Assembly: GCA_009839325.1 (NCBI GenBank)
Contig: VXPW01000051.1
Span: 45,755-100,298, forward strand
Reading direction: 5' to 3'
Origin: Rhodospirillales bacterium
GTDB taxonomy: Bacteria; Pseudomonadota; Alphaproteobacteria; TMED109
Length of the DNA: 54,544 nt
This document shows positions 17,393 through 26,920 of this stretch, in pieces; the stretch's first letter is position 1; each line of letters starts with the position of its first letter. Position numbers and translations under genes: made by a program. The notes beneath the pieces were generated by a model. It worked only from the letters and a program-made list of their open reading frames with translations, was not told the DNA's origin and made no database searches.

Positions 17393-20300
17393 TCACCACG
17401 TGTCAATGCAAGGGCGTTTCTTGCCAGTGCGGGGAGGGGGAGGAGGGCAGGCCCTAAGTCCCTCGACGATCCAGCGGCGGGTGTCCGCCGGATCGATCAC
17501 GTCATCGATCTCAAACAGCGAAGCAGTATTGATTGCCTTGCCCTGCTCGTACATGCCGGCAACACGTTCTTCGTAGCGTGCCTTGCGTTCCTCAGGGTCT
17601 TTGATCGCGGCGAGCTCATCTCGATAGCCCAGCTTGACGGCGCCCTCGAGTCCCATTCCCCCGAATTCTCCGGTCGGCCAGGATATGGCGAAGAACGGAG
17701 CGTGATGGCTTCCGGCAGCCATGGCCTGCGCGCCCAGCCCGTAGGACTTTCGCAACACGATCGTGAACATGGGGACGGTTACGCTGGAGCCGATCACGTA
17801 CAAGCGGCAGCAATGCCGGACCAAGGCGGTCTTCTCGGCCTCGGGACCGACCATGTTGCCAGGGGTGTCGCAGAGACAAAGAATCGGGATGTCGAACGCG
17901 TCGCACAGCTGCATGAAACGGGCTGCCTTGTCGGCGCCGTCGCTGTCCACGGCTCCGGCGAGATGCAGAGGATTATTCGCGACCAGCCCGACGGGACGGC
18001 CTTCAATTCGCACCAGTGCGGTTACCATACCCGTGCCAAAGCCCCGTCGCAGCTCGAGCACAGACCCTTCGTCGGCCATGAGCTCGATCACCTTTCGGAC
18101 GTCATAGGTCCGGAGCCGGTTCTCGGGAACAACATGGCGTAGCTGACGCTGGTCGGCCGCCGACCATTCTGCGATGGACCCCTGAAAGTACGACAGGTAC
18201 TGCTTTGCGACGCGGACGGCTTCAGCTTCGTCTTCGACCTGGATGTCAACCACCCCGTTGGGCACCTGCACATCCAGCGGTCCTACCTCCTCGGGCTTGA
18301 AGATTCCGAGGCCCCCGCCTTCGATCATGGCAGGACCGCCCATACCGATATTGGTGTTGCGGGTGGCGATGACGACATCGCAGCAGCCCAATACAACCGC
18401 ATTGCCGGCGAAGCAGCGTCCAGACGCAATTCCGACGAGCGGCACGAGACCGCTCAAGCGCCCGAAGAGATGAAAAGCCGGGATGTGCAGGTCGGCGGCA
18501 AACACGATGTCCGTATCGCCCGGCCGGCCACCACCGCCCTCCGTAAAGAACACCATGGGCAGGCGCCAGCTCTCGGCAAGGGCAAACATCCGGTCCTTCT
18601 TGTGATGATTGAACTTGCCCTGCGTCCCCGCCAGCACCGTGTAGTCGTAAGCCATGACCATGCAACGAGAGTGGGCATCGTCGAACAGTTCACCGTTGAC
18701 CCGGCCCATCCCCGCGATCAGGCCATCTGCGGGCGTCCGGTCGATCAGCTCTTCCATTGGATACCGTTGACGCCTCGCCGCGATCACCAGCGACCCGTAT
18801 TCGATGAAGGAGCCTGCGTCGATCAGATCAGCGATGTTCTCGCGGGCAGTACGCTGCCCGGTGCGACGTCGGCGCGCCACGGCCTTCGGACGCCGCTCGT
18901 CCTGGGTCCGGGCCTGGCGATCAAGAACTTCCGCAAGATCGGGGCGGATGTACTCAAGATCGAGCGATGACGTTTCATCCGCGCCCGAGGAATCCAACGT
19001 GGCGGCGTCAATGACTGCGATCGGGCTTCCTTCGGCAACCGTGTCGTCCAGGGAAACCAGGATCCGGGATACGTAGCCTGCGTGCTCGGAGGTGACCACG
19101 TGCTGCATCTTCATGGCTTCCATGACAAGCAGATCGCCGCCGTCCGGCACGGCATCTCCTTCGGACACCAGAATTTCGACCACGGTTCCCTGGATCGGAG
19201 CTCGTACGGCACCGGGTTCTAGCGTCGCCGAGACATCAGACGGGGAATCCGTCTGCACCGCATTCTTCCCGTGATCCAGAACGGCAAGCGGATCAGCCGG
19301 GTCGATCTGGGCACCGACGATAACGGCACCGCCAACGGGTCCTTGTTCTGCACCGTCCGCCGGAAGCGCCAGCTGGTCCAATAGACCTTCCACAAGTTCT
19401 GTGTGCAGGTGCCCGGCTTCGATCTCGGGTCGTACCAAGAGCCTCTGCAGGAACCCGAGGTTGGTAGCCAAACCGGAAATCCGAAACTCGCCCAGCGCCC
19501 GGGCGAGCTTCCTGATAGCAGCCTGATACGAGCCACCGCGCACGACCACCTTGGCCAACAGCGAATCAAAACTCGGATGGGGAGAGAACCCGGTGCCCCC
19601 GTGTGTGTCCACCCGGATTCCCGGTCCGGTCGGCGGCTGAAACAAATGAGCAGTTCCTGCCGCCGGTCGCACCTGGCCGTCCGGTCGCAGGATCTCCGCG
19701 TTGATACGGGCCTGAATCGCACAACCCTGCGGGCGATGACCGTTGACCGCGTCGGGTAACGGCGTTCCTGCGGCTAGATCGAACTGGAGCCCGACAAGAT
19801 CGATTCCGAAGACTTCTTCCGTAACCGTGTGCTCGACCTGAAGCCTGGGATTGGTCTCGATAAAATGGAACTCGCCTGATTCTTCCAGCAGGAATTCGAA
19901 CGTACCGAGATTCGCGAACTTTGCCGTCTTGGCCATCGATACGGCGCATTCGACGATCTGATCGCGGAGGTCGTCAGGCAGGTTGGGCGCCGGTGCAATC
20001 TCGAGCAATTTCTGCCGCCGGCGCTGCAGGCTGCATTCGCGCTCGCCGAAAGCCACGACAGCTCCGCTTCCGTCGCCGGCAATCTGGACTTCAATGTGGC
20101 GCGGCTGCGGAACCAACCGTTCCACATACAGCGCCTTGTTACCGAACGCCCGCTCCGCTTCTTCCTCGCATCGCGACCACTCCCGGTCTAGCTCATCAAG
20201 GCTGCGCACCGCCCGCATGCCGCGGCCGCCACCGCCGCCGGCAGCCTTGATCATGACTGCTTCGCCGTCCGTCTGGGTCCCCAGGAACACGCGAGCATCT

Positions 20301-20764
20301 TCGAGCCCGGTGCCAGCCGCCGTGCCTGGGAGTACAGGTACCCCGCACTGATGGGCAAATTCGCGAGCGCGGATCTTGTCGCCAAAGAGCTCTAGCGTAT
20401 CCGGAGCAGGGCCTACGAAAGTGTGTCCGTTGGCGGCTGCGGCGCTGGCAAACGTTGCGTTCTCGCTAAGAAAGCCGTAGCCGGGATGGATGGCGTCGCA
20501 ATCGGCCGAGCGGGCCGCCTCGAGGACCTGCTCGTGGTTGAGGTATGCGGCCACGCCCCGGCCAGGGAGTGGTTGGCGCAGCCAGTCATCGCCGCCCGCA
20601 GGAAAGGGCGAGTCATCCTCCGGATGGACCAGGACCGGTACAAGGCCTTTTTCGCAGGCCGTCCGCGCAATCCGGACGGCAATCTCGCCGCGGTTGGCAA
20701 TTAGTACGCGCTTCAAATCTGTCTCCTGAACGTCGGCACTGGTTGTCGGAGATGACCGGGACAC
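17393..20764 (-). CDS. Single-chain biotin-dependent acyl-CoA carboxylase
   Basis: This 1123-residue protein fuses all functions of an acyl-CoA carboxylase. Residues about 18-465 form the biotin carboxylase, with KRVLIANRGEIAVRIA, the glycine-rich loop GGGGGRGM (175-182) and ERECSLQRRRQK. A biotinyl domain with EAMKMQ (biotinylated Lys552) lies at about 515-590. From about 600 to the end is a carboxyltransferase resembling PccB/AccD-type beta chains. It uses bicarbonate and ATP to carboxylate an acyl-CoA. Similar one-chain enzymes include the mycobacterial long-chain acyl-CoA carboxylase. The acyl substrate cannot be read from sequence. It is divergent from the nitronate monooxygenase-like gene. 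Confidence 0.9.
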   Translation of the reverse strand: MSRSSPTTSADVQETDLKRVLIANRGEIAVRIARTACEKGLVPVLVHPEDDSPFPAGGDDWLRQPLPGRGVAAYLNHEQVLEAARSADCDAIHPGYGFLSENATFASAAAANGHTFVGPAPDTLELFGDKIRAREFAHQCGVPVLPGTAAGTGLEDARVFLGTQTDGEAVMIKAAGGGGGRGMRAVRSLDELDREWSRCEEEAERAFGNKALYVERLVPQPRHIEVQIAGDGSGAVVAFGERECSLQRRRQKLLEIAPAPNLPDDLRDQIVECAVSMAKTAKFANLGTFEFLLEESGEFHFIETNPRLQVEHTVTEEVFGIDLVGLQFDLAAGTPLPDAVNGHRPQGCAIQARINAEILRPDGQVRPAAGTAHLFQPPTGPGIRVDTHGGTGFSPHPSFDSLLAKVVVRGGSYQAAIRKLARALGEFRISGLATNLGFLQRLLVRPEIEAGHLHTELVEGLLDQLALPADGAEQGPVGGAVIVGAQIDPADPLAVLDHGKNAVQTDSPSDVSATLEPGAVRAPIQGTVVEILVSEGDAVPDGGDLLVMEAMKMQHVVTSEHAGYVSRILVSLDDTVAEGSPIAVIDAATLDSSGADETSSLDLEYIRPDLAEVLDRQARTQDERRPKAVARRRRTGQRTARENIADLIDAGSFIEYGSLVIAARRQRYPMEELIDRTPADGLIAGMGRVNGELFDDAHSRCMVMAYDYTVLAGTQGKFNHHKKDRMFALAESWRLPMVFFTEGGGGRPGDTDIVFAADLHIPAFHLFGRLSGLVPLVGIASGRCFAGNAVVLGCCDVVIATRNTNIGMGGPAMIEGGGLGIFKPEEVGPLDVQVPNGVVDIQVEDEAEAVRVAKQYLSYFQGSIAEWSAADQRQLRHVVPENRLRTYDVRKVIELMADEGSVLELRRGFGTGMVTALVRIEGRPVGLVANNPLHLAGAVDSDGADKAARFMQLCDAFDIPILCLCDTPGNMVGPEAEKTALVRHCCRLYVIGSSVTVPMFTIVLRKSYGLGAQAMAAGSHHAPFFAISWPTGEFGGMGLEGAVKLGYRDELAAIKDPEERKARYEERVAGMYEQGKAINTASLFEIDDVIDPADTRRWIVEGLRACPPPPPRTGKKRPCIDTW

Positions 20765-20989
20765 GGTAAGGTGGACCGGGCCCGCAGCGGTACCGCCACC
20801 GGTACCATCCCAAGGGGATTAGCCGCTACAGTACTCGAGCATCCGTTCAATTGTGACTGTGGATCCCGCAAGTTGCAGTTGGGCCTTACGCGAGGGGCGC
20901 CGCAACGCTACAACGACGCTCCGAAGGACCTGCGCGGGTCAACCTGCCCCACCTGTCGCTGCCAGCCTGCTGCTGACGAAAGGATCGCC

Positions 20990-21982
20990 ATGCCGCTTCC
21001 ATCCTACCTGGAGGGACGTCTCTCGCTGCCGTTGATCGGGGCACCTCTGTTCATCGTTTCCAATCCCGATCTGGTGATCGAACAGTGCAAGGCGGGAATC
21101 ATGGGCGCATTTCCCGCGCTGAATGCCCGGCCACCGGAGATGCTCGATCAGTGGCTCGGCCGTATCAAGTCGGAGCTTGACGCCCATGCCAAGGCTCATC
21201 CGGGAGCGACCGTGGCGCCGTTTGCGGTCAATCAGATCGTGCATCGTTCCAACGAGCGGCTTGAGCACGATGTCGACGTTTGCGTGAAGCACGAAGTCCC
21301 GTTCATCATTTCCAGCTTGCAGGCCCCGACCGCCATCGAGCGACAAATCCATTCATACGGCGGGCGAATTTATCACGATGTCACGAACATCCGGCACGCG
21401 AAGAAGGCTCTGGACGAAGGGGCGGACGGGCTGATTCTGGTCTGTGCCGGAGCGGGAGGGCACGCCGGGACGATGAGTCCGTTCGCCCTGGTCGCAGAAG
21501 TCCGCCAGTTCTTCGATGGTCCGATCATTCTTTCCGGAGCCATGGCCACGGGTGGCCAGATTCTGGCCGCTCAGGCGATGGGAGCTGACCTCGCGTACTT
21601 TGGTACGCGGTTCATTGCATCCATGGAAGCCAACGCCTCGGATCGCTACAAGCAGATGGTGGTGGAAAGCCAGGCCGCAGACATCGTTTACACGAGCCTG
21701 TTTTCGGGAGTGAAGGGCAACTACCTGGCTCACAGCATTGCCGAAGCGGGTCTCGATCCGGCCAATCTGCCCGAGGCCGACAAGTCCAAGATGGATTTCC
21801 GATCACGGGGAAGCGTTGAACGGCGCACTTGGCGCGACATATGGAGTGCCGGGCAAAGCTCAGGGATGATTACAGACGTACCGTCGACCACGGAGATCGT
21901 CGATCGACTTCGTCGTGAATACGAATCGGCCAAACAGGGCCTGTGGGCACAGAGCGAACCGTTCCTGGCTTCCGCGGCATGA
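20990..21982 (+). CDS. Nitronate monooxygenase family flavoprotein
   Basis: The protein has 330 residues and a TIM-barrel FMN fold: LSLPLIGAPLFIVSNPDLVI at the N-terminus, then VCAGAGGHAGTMSP with the likely catalytic His, and ILSGAMATGGQILAAQAMGA at the phosphate-binding end. The family oxidises nitronates or reduces enoyl substrates (2-nitropropane dioxygenase / FabK-like), so the exact reaction is open. The start at ATG 20990, preceded by AAAGGA, is preferred because homology begins at MPLPSYL; an upstream in-frame start at 20771 would add 73 unmatched residues. It is divergent from the carboxylase. Confidence 0.87.
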   Translation: MPLPSYLEGRLSLPLIGAPLFIVSNPDLVIEQCKAGIMGAFPALNARPPEMLDQWLGRIKSELDAHAKAHPGATVAPFAVNQIVHRSNERLEHDVDVCVKHEVPFIISSLQAPTAIERQIHSYGGRIYHDVTNIRHAKKALDEGADGLILVCAGAGGHAGTMSPFALVAEVRQFFDGPIILSGAMATGGQILAAQAMGADLAYFGTRFIASMEANASDRYKQMVVESQAADIVYTSLFSGVKGNYLAHSIAEAGLDPANLPEADKSKMDFRSRGSVERRTWRDIWSAGQSSGMITDVPSTTEIVDRLRREYESAKQGLWAQSEPFLASAA

Positions 21983-22310
21983 CCCTTCCGGGGCCGGCTG
22001 CATGTGCTGATCCGGCCGGGCTGCTTGACGCACAGTGCCTTCCCTCCGGGGCGGGTTCGCAGTGCTCTCGGTCATGAGCGACAAACATGCTGGCGGACTT
22101 TCCGGAGGGCGCTTGAGTCCGCTGCGCAGCCCAGCGCCAGACCGCATTCTGAACGGTGTGGACGCGATGCGTCTTTCCGCACACCGCCCGGCGGTTATGG
22201 TCCCTGCCTGACGAACCGTCGCGACGGTGCGGTGTGTCAGTCCAAGGCACTGTCCCCGGATCGTTGGCGGCGGGGCTCCGACACGCCGACTTTGTCAATG
22301 GGAATTGAAC
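21983..22310. other. Intergenic region before the Liv-type importer
   Basis: No gene is supported in these 328 bases. A short GGCCGG/CCGGCC inverted repeat (about 21994-22018) lies just after the nitronate monooxygenase stop and could be a weak terminator. The rest probably carries the importer promoter. No clear -35/-10 pair was found. Confidence 0.4.
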
Positions 22311-23489
22311 ATGCTCAAGAGAATCGTGGGAGCGACGGCAATTGTTGCGTGTATCTCCACTTCTGCATCGGCTGACATCAAGATCGGGTTTGTCACCACG
22401 CTGACCACGCCGGCTGCTGTCATCGGCCGCGACATGCGCGACGCGGTGGAACTGGCGCTCGAACACATCGATTACCGGATGGGCCAGGAGGCCGTCGAGG
22501 TCATCTACGGAGATGATGAGTTCAACGCCCAGAAAGGGAAGCAGGCGACCGAACGCCTCGTTCTGCGGGACAACGTTGATCTGGTGACCGGTTACATCTG
22601 GTCCAATGTCCTTCTGGCTTCCGCACCGGTAGTCCTCAACGCCGACAAGATTCTGATCAGCGCCAACGCGGGGCCCTCGCCAATGGCCGGTCGACGTTGT
22701 CACCGGAACTTCTTCAATATTTCCTGGCAGAACGATCAGACGCCGATGGCGTTGGGTGAACTGCTCAACCAAGAGAGTATTCAGACACTGTACGTCGTGG
22801 CGCCCAACTATGTTGCCGGCCAGAACATGGTGGCGGGCGTTGAGCGCAGCTTCACCGGCGAGGTGGTCGGAAAAGACATGACCGTCTGGCCTTCTCAGCG
22901 GGATTGGTCAGCCGAGCTTTCCAAGATCAAGGCGGCCGGCCCCGAAGCAGTCTTCATGTTTTATCCCGGCCCTGCCGGCCCGGCGTTCGTCAAGCAGTAT
23001 CAGCAGGCCGGCCTCATCGAAACGATACCCCTGTTCTCCGTATACACGTTCGATTCCATCAGCCTGCCATTGTTTCAGGACGCCGGAATCGATTCCGTGC
23101 TCGGGAGCAAGATGACACAATTCTGGGCACCGGACATGGATAACGAGCAGAACAGGAAGTTCGTGGCAGCGTTTCGTGACAAATATGGGCGCTATCCATC
23201 GTTCTATGCTGCTCAGAGCTATGATTCGATCTTCTTCATAAAGTCGGCAGTTGAGGGTGTGAACGGCAATATCCAGGATCTCGACGGTATGCGTGCAGCC
23301 CTGAGGAAAGCCGAGTTTCCGTCGGTGCGCGGCACGTTCCGCATGGGGAGCAACCACTTTCCAATCCAGAACTTCTACGAGCGGAGGGTGGTGCGGGACA
23401 CCGAGGGCAACTGGACCACTTCCGTCGGCCCGGTCGTCCTCGAGAACCACCAGGACCCGTATGCCAGTGAGTGCGAAATGGAAGGCTGA
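22311..23489 (+). CDS. Branched-chain-type ABC transporter substrate-binding protein
   Basis: This 392-residue periplasmic protein has a cleavable signal peptide (MLKRIVGATAIVACISTSAS, cut before Asp22) and then IKIGFVTTLTTPAAVIGRDM, typical of the LivJ/LivK (peripl_BP_6) family. AMTs for aromatic acids, amides and urea use the same fold, so the ligand is open. The ATG at 22311 was chosen because it begins the signal peptide; the frame stays open upstream. The gene heads a five-gene importer operon that runs towards the benzoyl-CoA genes, so an aromatic acid is a reasonable guess for the ligand. Confidence 0.92.
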   Translation: MLKRIVGATAIVACISTSASADIKIGFVTTLTTPAAVIGRDMRDAVELALEHIDYRMGQEAVEVIYGDDEFNAQKGKQATERLVLRDNVDLVTGYIWSNVLLASAPVVLNADKILISANAGPSPMAGRRCHRNFFNISWQNDQTPMALGELLNQESIQTLYVVAPNYVAGQNMVAGVERSFTGEVVGKDMTVWPSQRDWSAELSKIKAAGPEAVFMFYPGPAGPAFVKQYQQAGLIETIPLFSVYTFDSISLPLFQDAGIDSVLGSKMTQFWAPDMDNEQNRKFVAAFRDKYGRYPSFYAAQSYDSIFFIKSAVEGVNGNIQDLDGMRAALRKAEFPSVRGTFRMGSNHFPIQNFYERRVVRDTEGNWTTSVGPVVLENHQDPYASECEMEG

Positions 23490-23576
23490 CTCGCTGCAGC
23501 TTCAACCGACGCAGCGCCGCGCACGGATTGAGCGACTTGGGGTCGTTCTCGGCAGCTGACGGGAACGCCACGGGCA

Positions 23577-24512
23577 ATGGACTACGTCCTGCTAATTGAA
23601 CAGCTGCTGAACGGATTCCAGCTCGGAATCATCTTGTTCCTCATGGCCGCCGGACTCACATTGGTGTTCGGGATCATGGACCTGGTGAACCTAGCGCACG
23701 GGTCCTTGTTCATGATCGGGGCATTCGTCGGCGGGACGCTGGCGCTCGCAACCGGTTCATTTCTCCTGGGTGCCGTCCTCATGGTGCCCGCCATGTTCGT
23801 CATCGGCATTCTGATCGAAACGATCGCGCTTCGAACCCTCTATCGCCGGAGTCATCTTGATCAGGTACTTGCAACGTTCGGGCTGATTCTGTTTTTCAAT
23901 GAGGCCACTCGCCTGATCTGGGGGCCGGAAGGCCTTGTGATCCCGCTGCCGGATTTCCTGGAAGGCACCGTGGCACTGGGGGCGGGAATCACCTATCCGC
24001 TGTATCGGGTTGTCATCATTGGCATTGGGCTGCTCGTAGCGCTCGGTCTCTACCTGCTGGTGGCGAAGACCCGGTTCGGGATGCTGGTTCGTGCAGGAGC
24101 CTCCAATCGCACAATGGCCGGGGCGCTCGGGGTGAACATTCCCGTACTGTTCACGCTCGTGTTCGGGATCGGGGCGGTCTTGGCCGGCTTGGCGGGCCTG
24201 ATCATCACGCCAATCACCCAGGCAGCGATCGGGATGGGTGAAGACGTGTTGATACTCGCGTTCGTCGTCATCGTGATTGGAGGAATTGGTTCTGTGCGCG
24301 GCGCGTTCATTGCCGCCGTTCTTACGGGCGTGATCGACACGATGGGGCGGTCGTTCCTTGACTTGCTGCTGTTGCTCGTGCTGCCTGCCAACGCTGCCGA
24401 AGCAGCGGGCCCGGCGCTGTCATCGATGCTGATCTACATCCTTATGGCCGGCATCCTGTTTTTTCGGCCGCAAGGTTTGTTTCCCCCTCGGGGGGCGACG
24501 GCAGTCCAGTGA
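23577..24512 (+). CDS. Branched-chain-type ABC transporter permease (LivH family)
   Basis: This 311-residue inner-membrane protein has eight or so hydrophobic helices and the LivH pattern: LLNGFQLGIILFLMAAGLTL, FGIMDLVNLAHGSLFM, and the cytoplasmic loop VRAGASNRTMAGALGVN that contacts the ATPase. It pairs with the LivM-like protein encoded next, with which it shares a GTGA four-base overlap. It lies 87 bases after the receptor gene. Confidence 0.94.
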   Translation: MDYVLLIEQLLNGFQLGIILFLMAAGLTLVFGIMDLVNLAHGSLFMIGAFVGGTLALATGSFLLGAVLMVPAMFVIGILIETIALRTLYRRSHLDQVLATFGLILFFNEATRLIWGPEGLVIPLPDFLEGTVALGAGITYPLYRVVIIGIGLLVALGLYLLVAKTRFGMLVRAGASNRTMAGALGVNIPVLFTLVFGIGAVLAGLAGLIITPITQAAIGMGEDVLILAFVVIVIGGIGSVRGAFIAAVLTGVIDTMGRSFLDLLLLLVLPANAAEAAGPALSSMLIYILMAGILFFRPQGLFPPRGATAVQ

Positions 24513-25462
24513 CACACCGGTTGACGGCTGCCGGCGCCGTAACAGCTTCGGTCCTGGTGTTGTGCGCAGCCGTACCGTATCTGGCGCCGGCGCTCGACGA
24601 ACCGTTCTACGTCATCGTGTTCGCCCGGATCATGATCTGGGCCATCGCAGCGGTGAGCCTGAATCTGATCATGGGGTACGGCGGCATGATCAGCTTCGGC
24701 CACGCGGTCTACCTCGGCATCGGTGGGTATGCGGTGGCCATCCTGGGGTTCCACGACATCACCAGCGCGTGGGTGCAGCTGCCGGTCGCCATCGGGCTAA
24801 GCGCCGTGGTTGCACTGGTGTTCGGTGTCATCTGCCTGCGCACCCGAGGCATCTATTTCATCATGATTACCTTGGCGCTCGCGCAGATGGTCTACTTCCT
24901 GGGCGTGAGCGCGGAGCGATACGGCAGCGACGACGGGTTGAACATCCTTTGGCGGAGTGATTTCGGGACCCGGCACTTCGATCTGGAAGACAGTGTGGTC
25001 ATGTACTACACGATCTTCGCCGTGCTCCTGGGATGCCTGCTCGTCAAGTGGAGAATTGTCTTTTCTCGGTTTGGCATGGTGCTGAGGGCATCGAGATCCA
25101 ATGACACGCGTGTTCAGGCCGTGGGCGTCCCGACGTTCCGGTACCGACTTGTTGCCTTCGTGATTGCCGGAGTCATGTGCGGGCTCGCAGGATTTCTGCA
25201 AGCCAACCTCGAGCGTTTCGTATCGCCGGACATGATGAACTGGCACCGGTCAGGCGAACTGATCCTCATGACCGTGCTGGGAGGCACGTCAACCTTGTTC
25301 GGTCCAGTCGTCGGGGCCGTCATTTTCCTCATGCTGTCGGAGATCCTGTCAACAGTAACGATCCACTGGCACTTGGTATTCGGTCCGTTCCTGGTGCTCG
25401 TGGTGTTGTTTGCGCGCGGCGGCGTGATGGGACTGCTCGGATCGAGGGATACGCATGACTAA
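24509..25462 (+). CDS. Branched-chain-type ABC transporter permease (LivM family)
   Basis: This 317-residue inner-membrane permease starts with GTG at 24509, overlapping livH by four bases. LivM signatures include NLIMGYGGMISFGHAVYLGI and the coupling loop LRASRSNDTRVQAVGVPTFR, followed by VIAGVMCGLAGFLQANLERF. It forms the translocation pore with the LivH-like subunit. Its stop overlaps the start of the first ATPase gene by eight bases. Confidence 0.94.
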   Translation: MTHRLTAAGAVTASVLVLCAAVPYLAPALDEPFYVIVFARIMIWAIAAVSLNLIMGYGGMISFGHAVYLGIGGYAVAILGFHDITSAWVQLPVAIGLSAVVALVFGVICLRTRGIYFIMITLALAQMVYFLGVSAERYGSDDGLNILWRSDFGTRHFDLEDSVVMYYTIFAVLLGCLLVKWRIVFSRFGMVLRASRSNDTRVQAVGVPTFRYRLVAFVIAGVMCGLAGFLQANLERFVSPDMMNWHRSGELILMTVLGGTSTLFGPVVGAVIFLMLSEILSTVTIHWHLVFGPFLVLVVLFARGGVMGLLGSRDTHD

Positions 25463-26219
25463 GGACGCCCGGGGTGCCGATCTGGTGGCGCAGGGATTGA
25501 ACAAAAGCTTCGGCGGACTCCAGGCGGCCACGGATCTCTCCGTGAGTGCACGACGCGGGGAAATCCATGCGGTGATCGGACCGAACGGTGCCGGCAAGAC
25601 GACATTCGTTCACATGCTTTCCGGTTTCCTTCGACCCGACAGCGGCAAGATCGTATTCCAGGGGCATGACGTTACCGACCTTTCGCCCGCCGCCCGGGTA
25701 CAACGCGGGCTGGCGCGGTCATTCCAGATCACCAGCGTATTCCGCGAATTCACCGTGTTGGAGAACGTGATCCTTCCCGTTCAGTCCCGACTAGGCCACA
25801 GCTTCCGGTTCTGGCGACCGGTGCTGAGCGATCCGACCGTGCTTGAACCGGCTCGGGCGCTGCTCGAGGAAGTCGGACTGGGCGACCGGGCCGGGGTGGT
25901 TGCCGGGCATCTCGCGCACGGCGAACAGCGTCAGTTGGAAATCGCGATCGCACTGGCAACGAAGCCGTCGTTCCTCCTGCTCGATGAGCCGATGGCCGGG
26001 ATGGGGCCCGACGAGAACCGCGCCCTGATCGATTTCCTGGGAGCACTGAAGACGGATCACGGGATGCTGCTGGTGGAGCACGATCTTGACGCCGTGTTTG
26101 CCTTGGCCGATCGGATCACGGTGCTCGTTTACGGCCGGGTGATGGCGTCGGGCCGCCCGGCCGAGATCCGGAAGGACGCGCAGGTGCGGGACGCGTACCT
26201 CGGCGAGACTCAAGTGTGA
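25455..26219 (+). CDS. Branched-chain-type ABC transporter ATP-binding protein (LivG family)
   Basis: This 254-residue cytosolic ATPase has Walker A GPNGAGKTT, a signature helix in which the usual LSGGQ reads LAHGEQRQLEIAIAL, and Walker B FLLLDEPMAGMG. The LAHGEQ form of the signature is normal for LivG proteins. It powers the importer as a heterodimer with the LivF-like ATPase. The genes overlap at both ends of this frame, indicating tight translational coupling. Confidence 0.94.
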   Translation: MTKDARGADLVAQGLNKSFGGLQAATDLSVSARRGEIHAVIGPNGAGKTTFVHMLSGFLRPDSGKIVFQGHDVTDLSPAARVQRGLARSFQITSVFREFTVLENVILPVQSRLGHSFRFWRPVLSDPTVLEPARALLEEVGLGDRAGVVAGHLAHGEQRQLEIAIALATKPSFLLLDEPMAGMGPDENRALIDFLGALKTDHGMLLVEHDLDAVFALADRITVLVYGRVMASGRPAEIRKDAQVRDAYLGETQV

Positions 26220-26920
26220 TGCTCGAAGTCCATGATGTCGATGCCTTCTACGGCGACAGTCAGGTCTTGTTCGGCATGACCATCGCCGTGCGATCCGGCC
26301 AGGTCGTGACATTGCTCGGCCGCAACGGGATGGGGAAGACCACGACAGTTCGGACGATTCTGGGAATCGTCAAGCCACGCACCGGCTCGGTCACGTTCAA
26401 CGGTACGCGCATCGACCGGTTGCCGACCTATGCCGTTGCGAGGGCGGGGATCGGACTGGTTCCTGAAGGGCGTCAGATCTTTCCCAATCTGTCGGTTCGC
26501 GAGAACCTGATCGCTACCGCGCGTTCCCGGGGGCATCAGAGAAAGCCCTGGACGCTAGACAGGGTAGTCGAGCTGTTTCCAGCCCTGGGCGCCCGGCTCG
26601 GGAGCGCCGGCAATCAACTGTCGGGCGGCGAACAGCAAATGCTCGCGATCGGCCGGGCTCTCATGACCAACCCGCAACTGATGATCATGGACGAGGCCAC
26701 CGAGGGACTGGCGCCACTGGTACGGCAGGAGATCTGGGAATGTCTGGCCAGCCTGAAGGAAGCAAGGCAGGCGGTCCTGGTGATCGACAAGAACGTGGAG
26801 ATGCTGACAAGGCTCGCAGACCTTCACCACATTGTCGAAAAGGGAACGGTAGTCTGGAAGGGGACGAGCGAGGAGCTGCGCGGAAACACCTCGCTGCAAA
26901 CGCGTTATCTCGGGGTCTAG
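26219..26920 (+). CDS. Branched-chain-type ABC transporter ATP-binding protein (LivF family)
   Basis: The protein has about 233 residues, with Walker A GRNGMGKTT, signature LSGGEQQMLAIGRAL and Walker B LMIMDEATEGLAP, all typical of LivF. It is the last gene of the importer operon. The start is either ATG 26219 or the adjacent GTG 26216; both overlap the livG stop. Its stop codon shares the palindrome CTAG (26917-26920) with the stop of the convergent benzoate-CoA ligase gene, leaving no intergenic space. Confidence 0.93.
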   Translation: MLEVHDVDAFYGDSQVLFGMTIAVRSGQVVTLLGRNGMGKTTTVRTILGIVKPRTGSVTFNGTRIDRLPTYAVARAGIGLVPEGRQIFPNLSVRENLIATARSRGHQRKPWTLDRVVELFPALGARLGSAGNQLSGGEQQMLAIGRALMTNPQLMIMDEATEGLAPLVRQEIWECLASLKEARQAVLVIDKNVEMLTRLADLHHIVEKGTVVWKGTSEELRGNTSLQTRYLGV

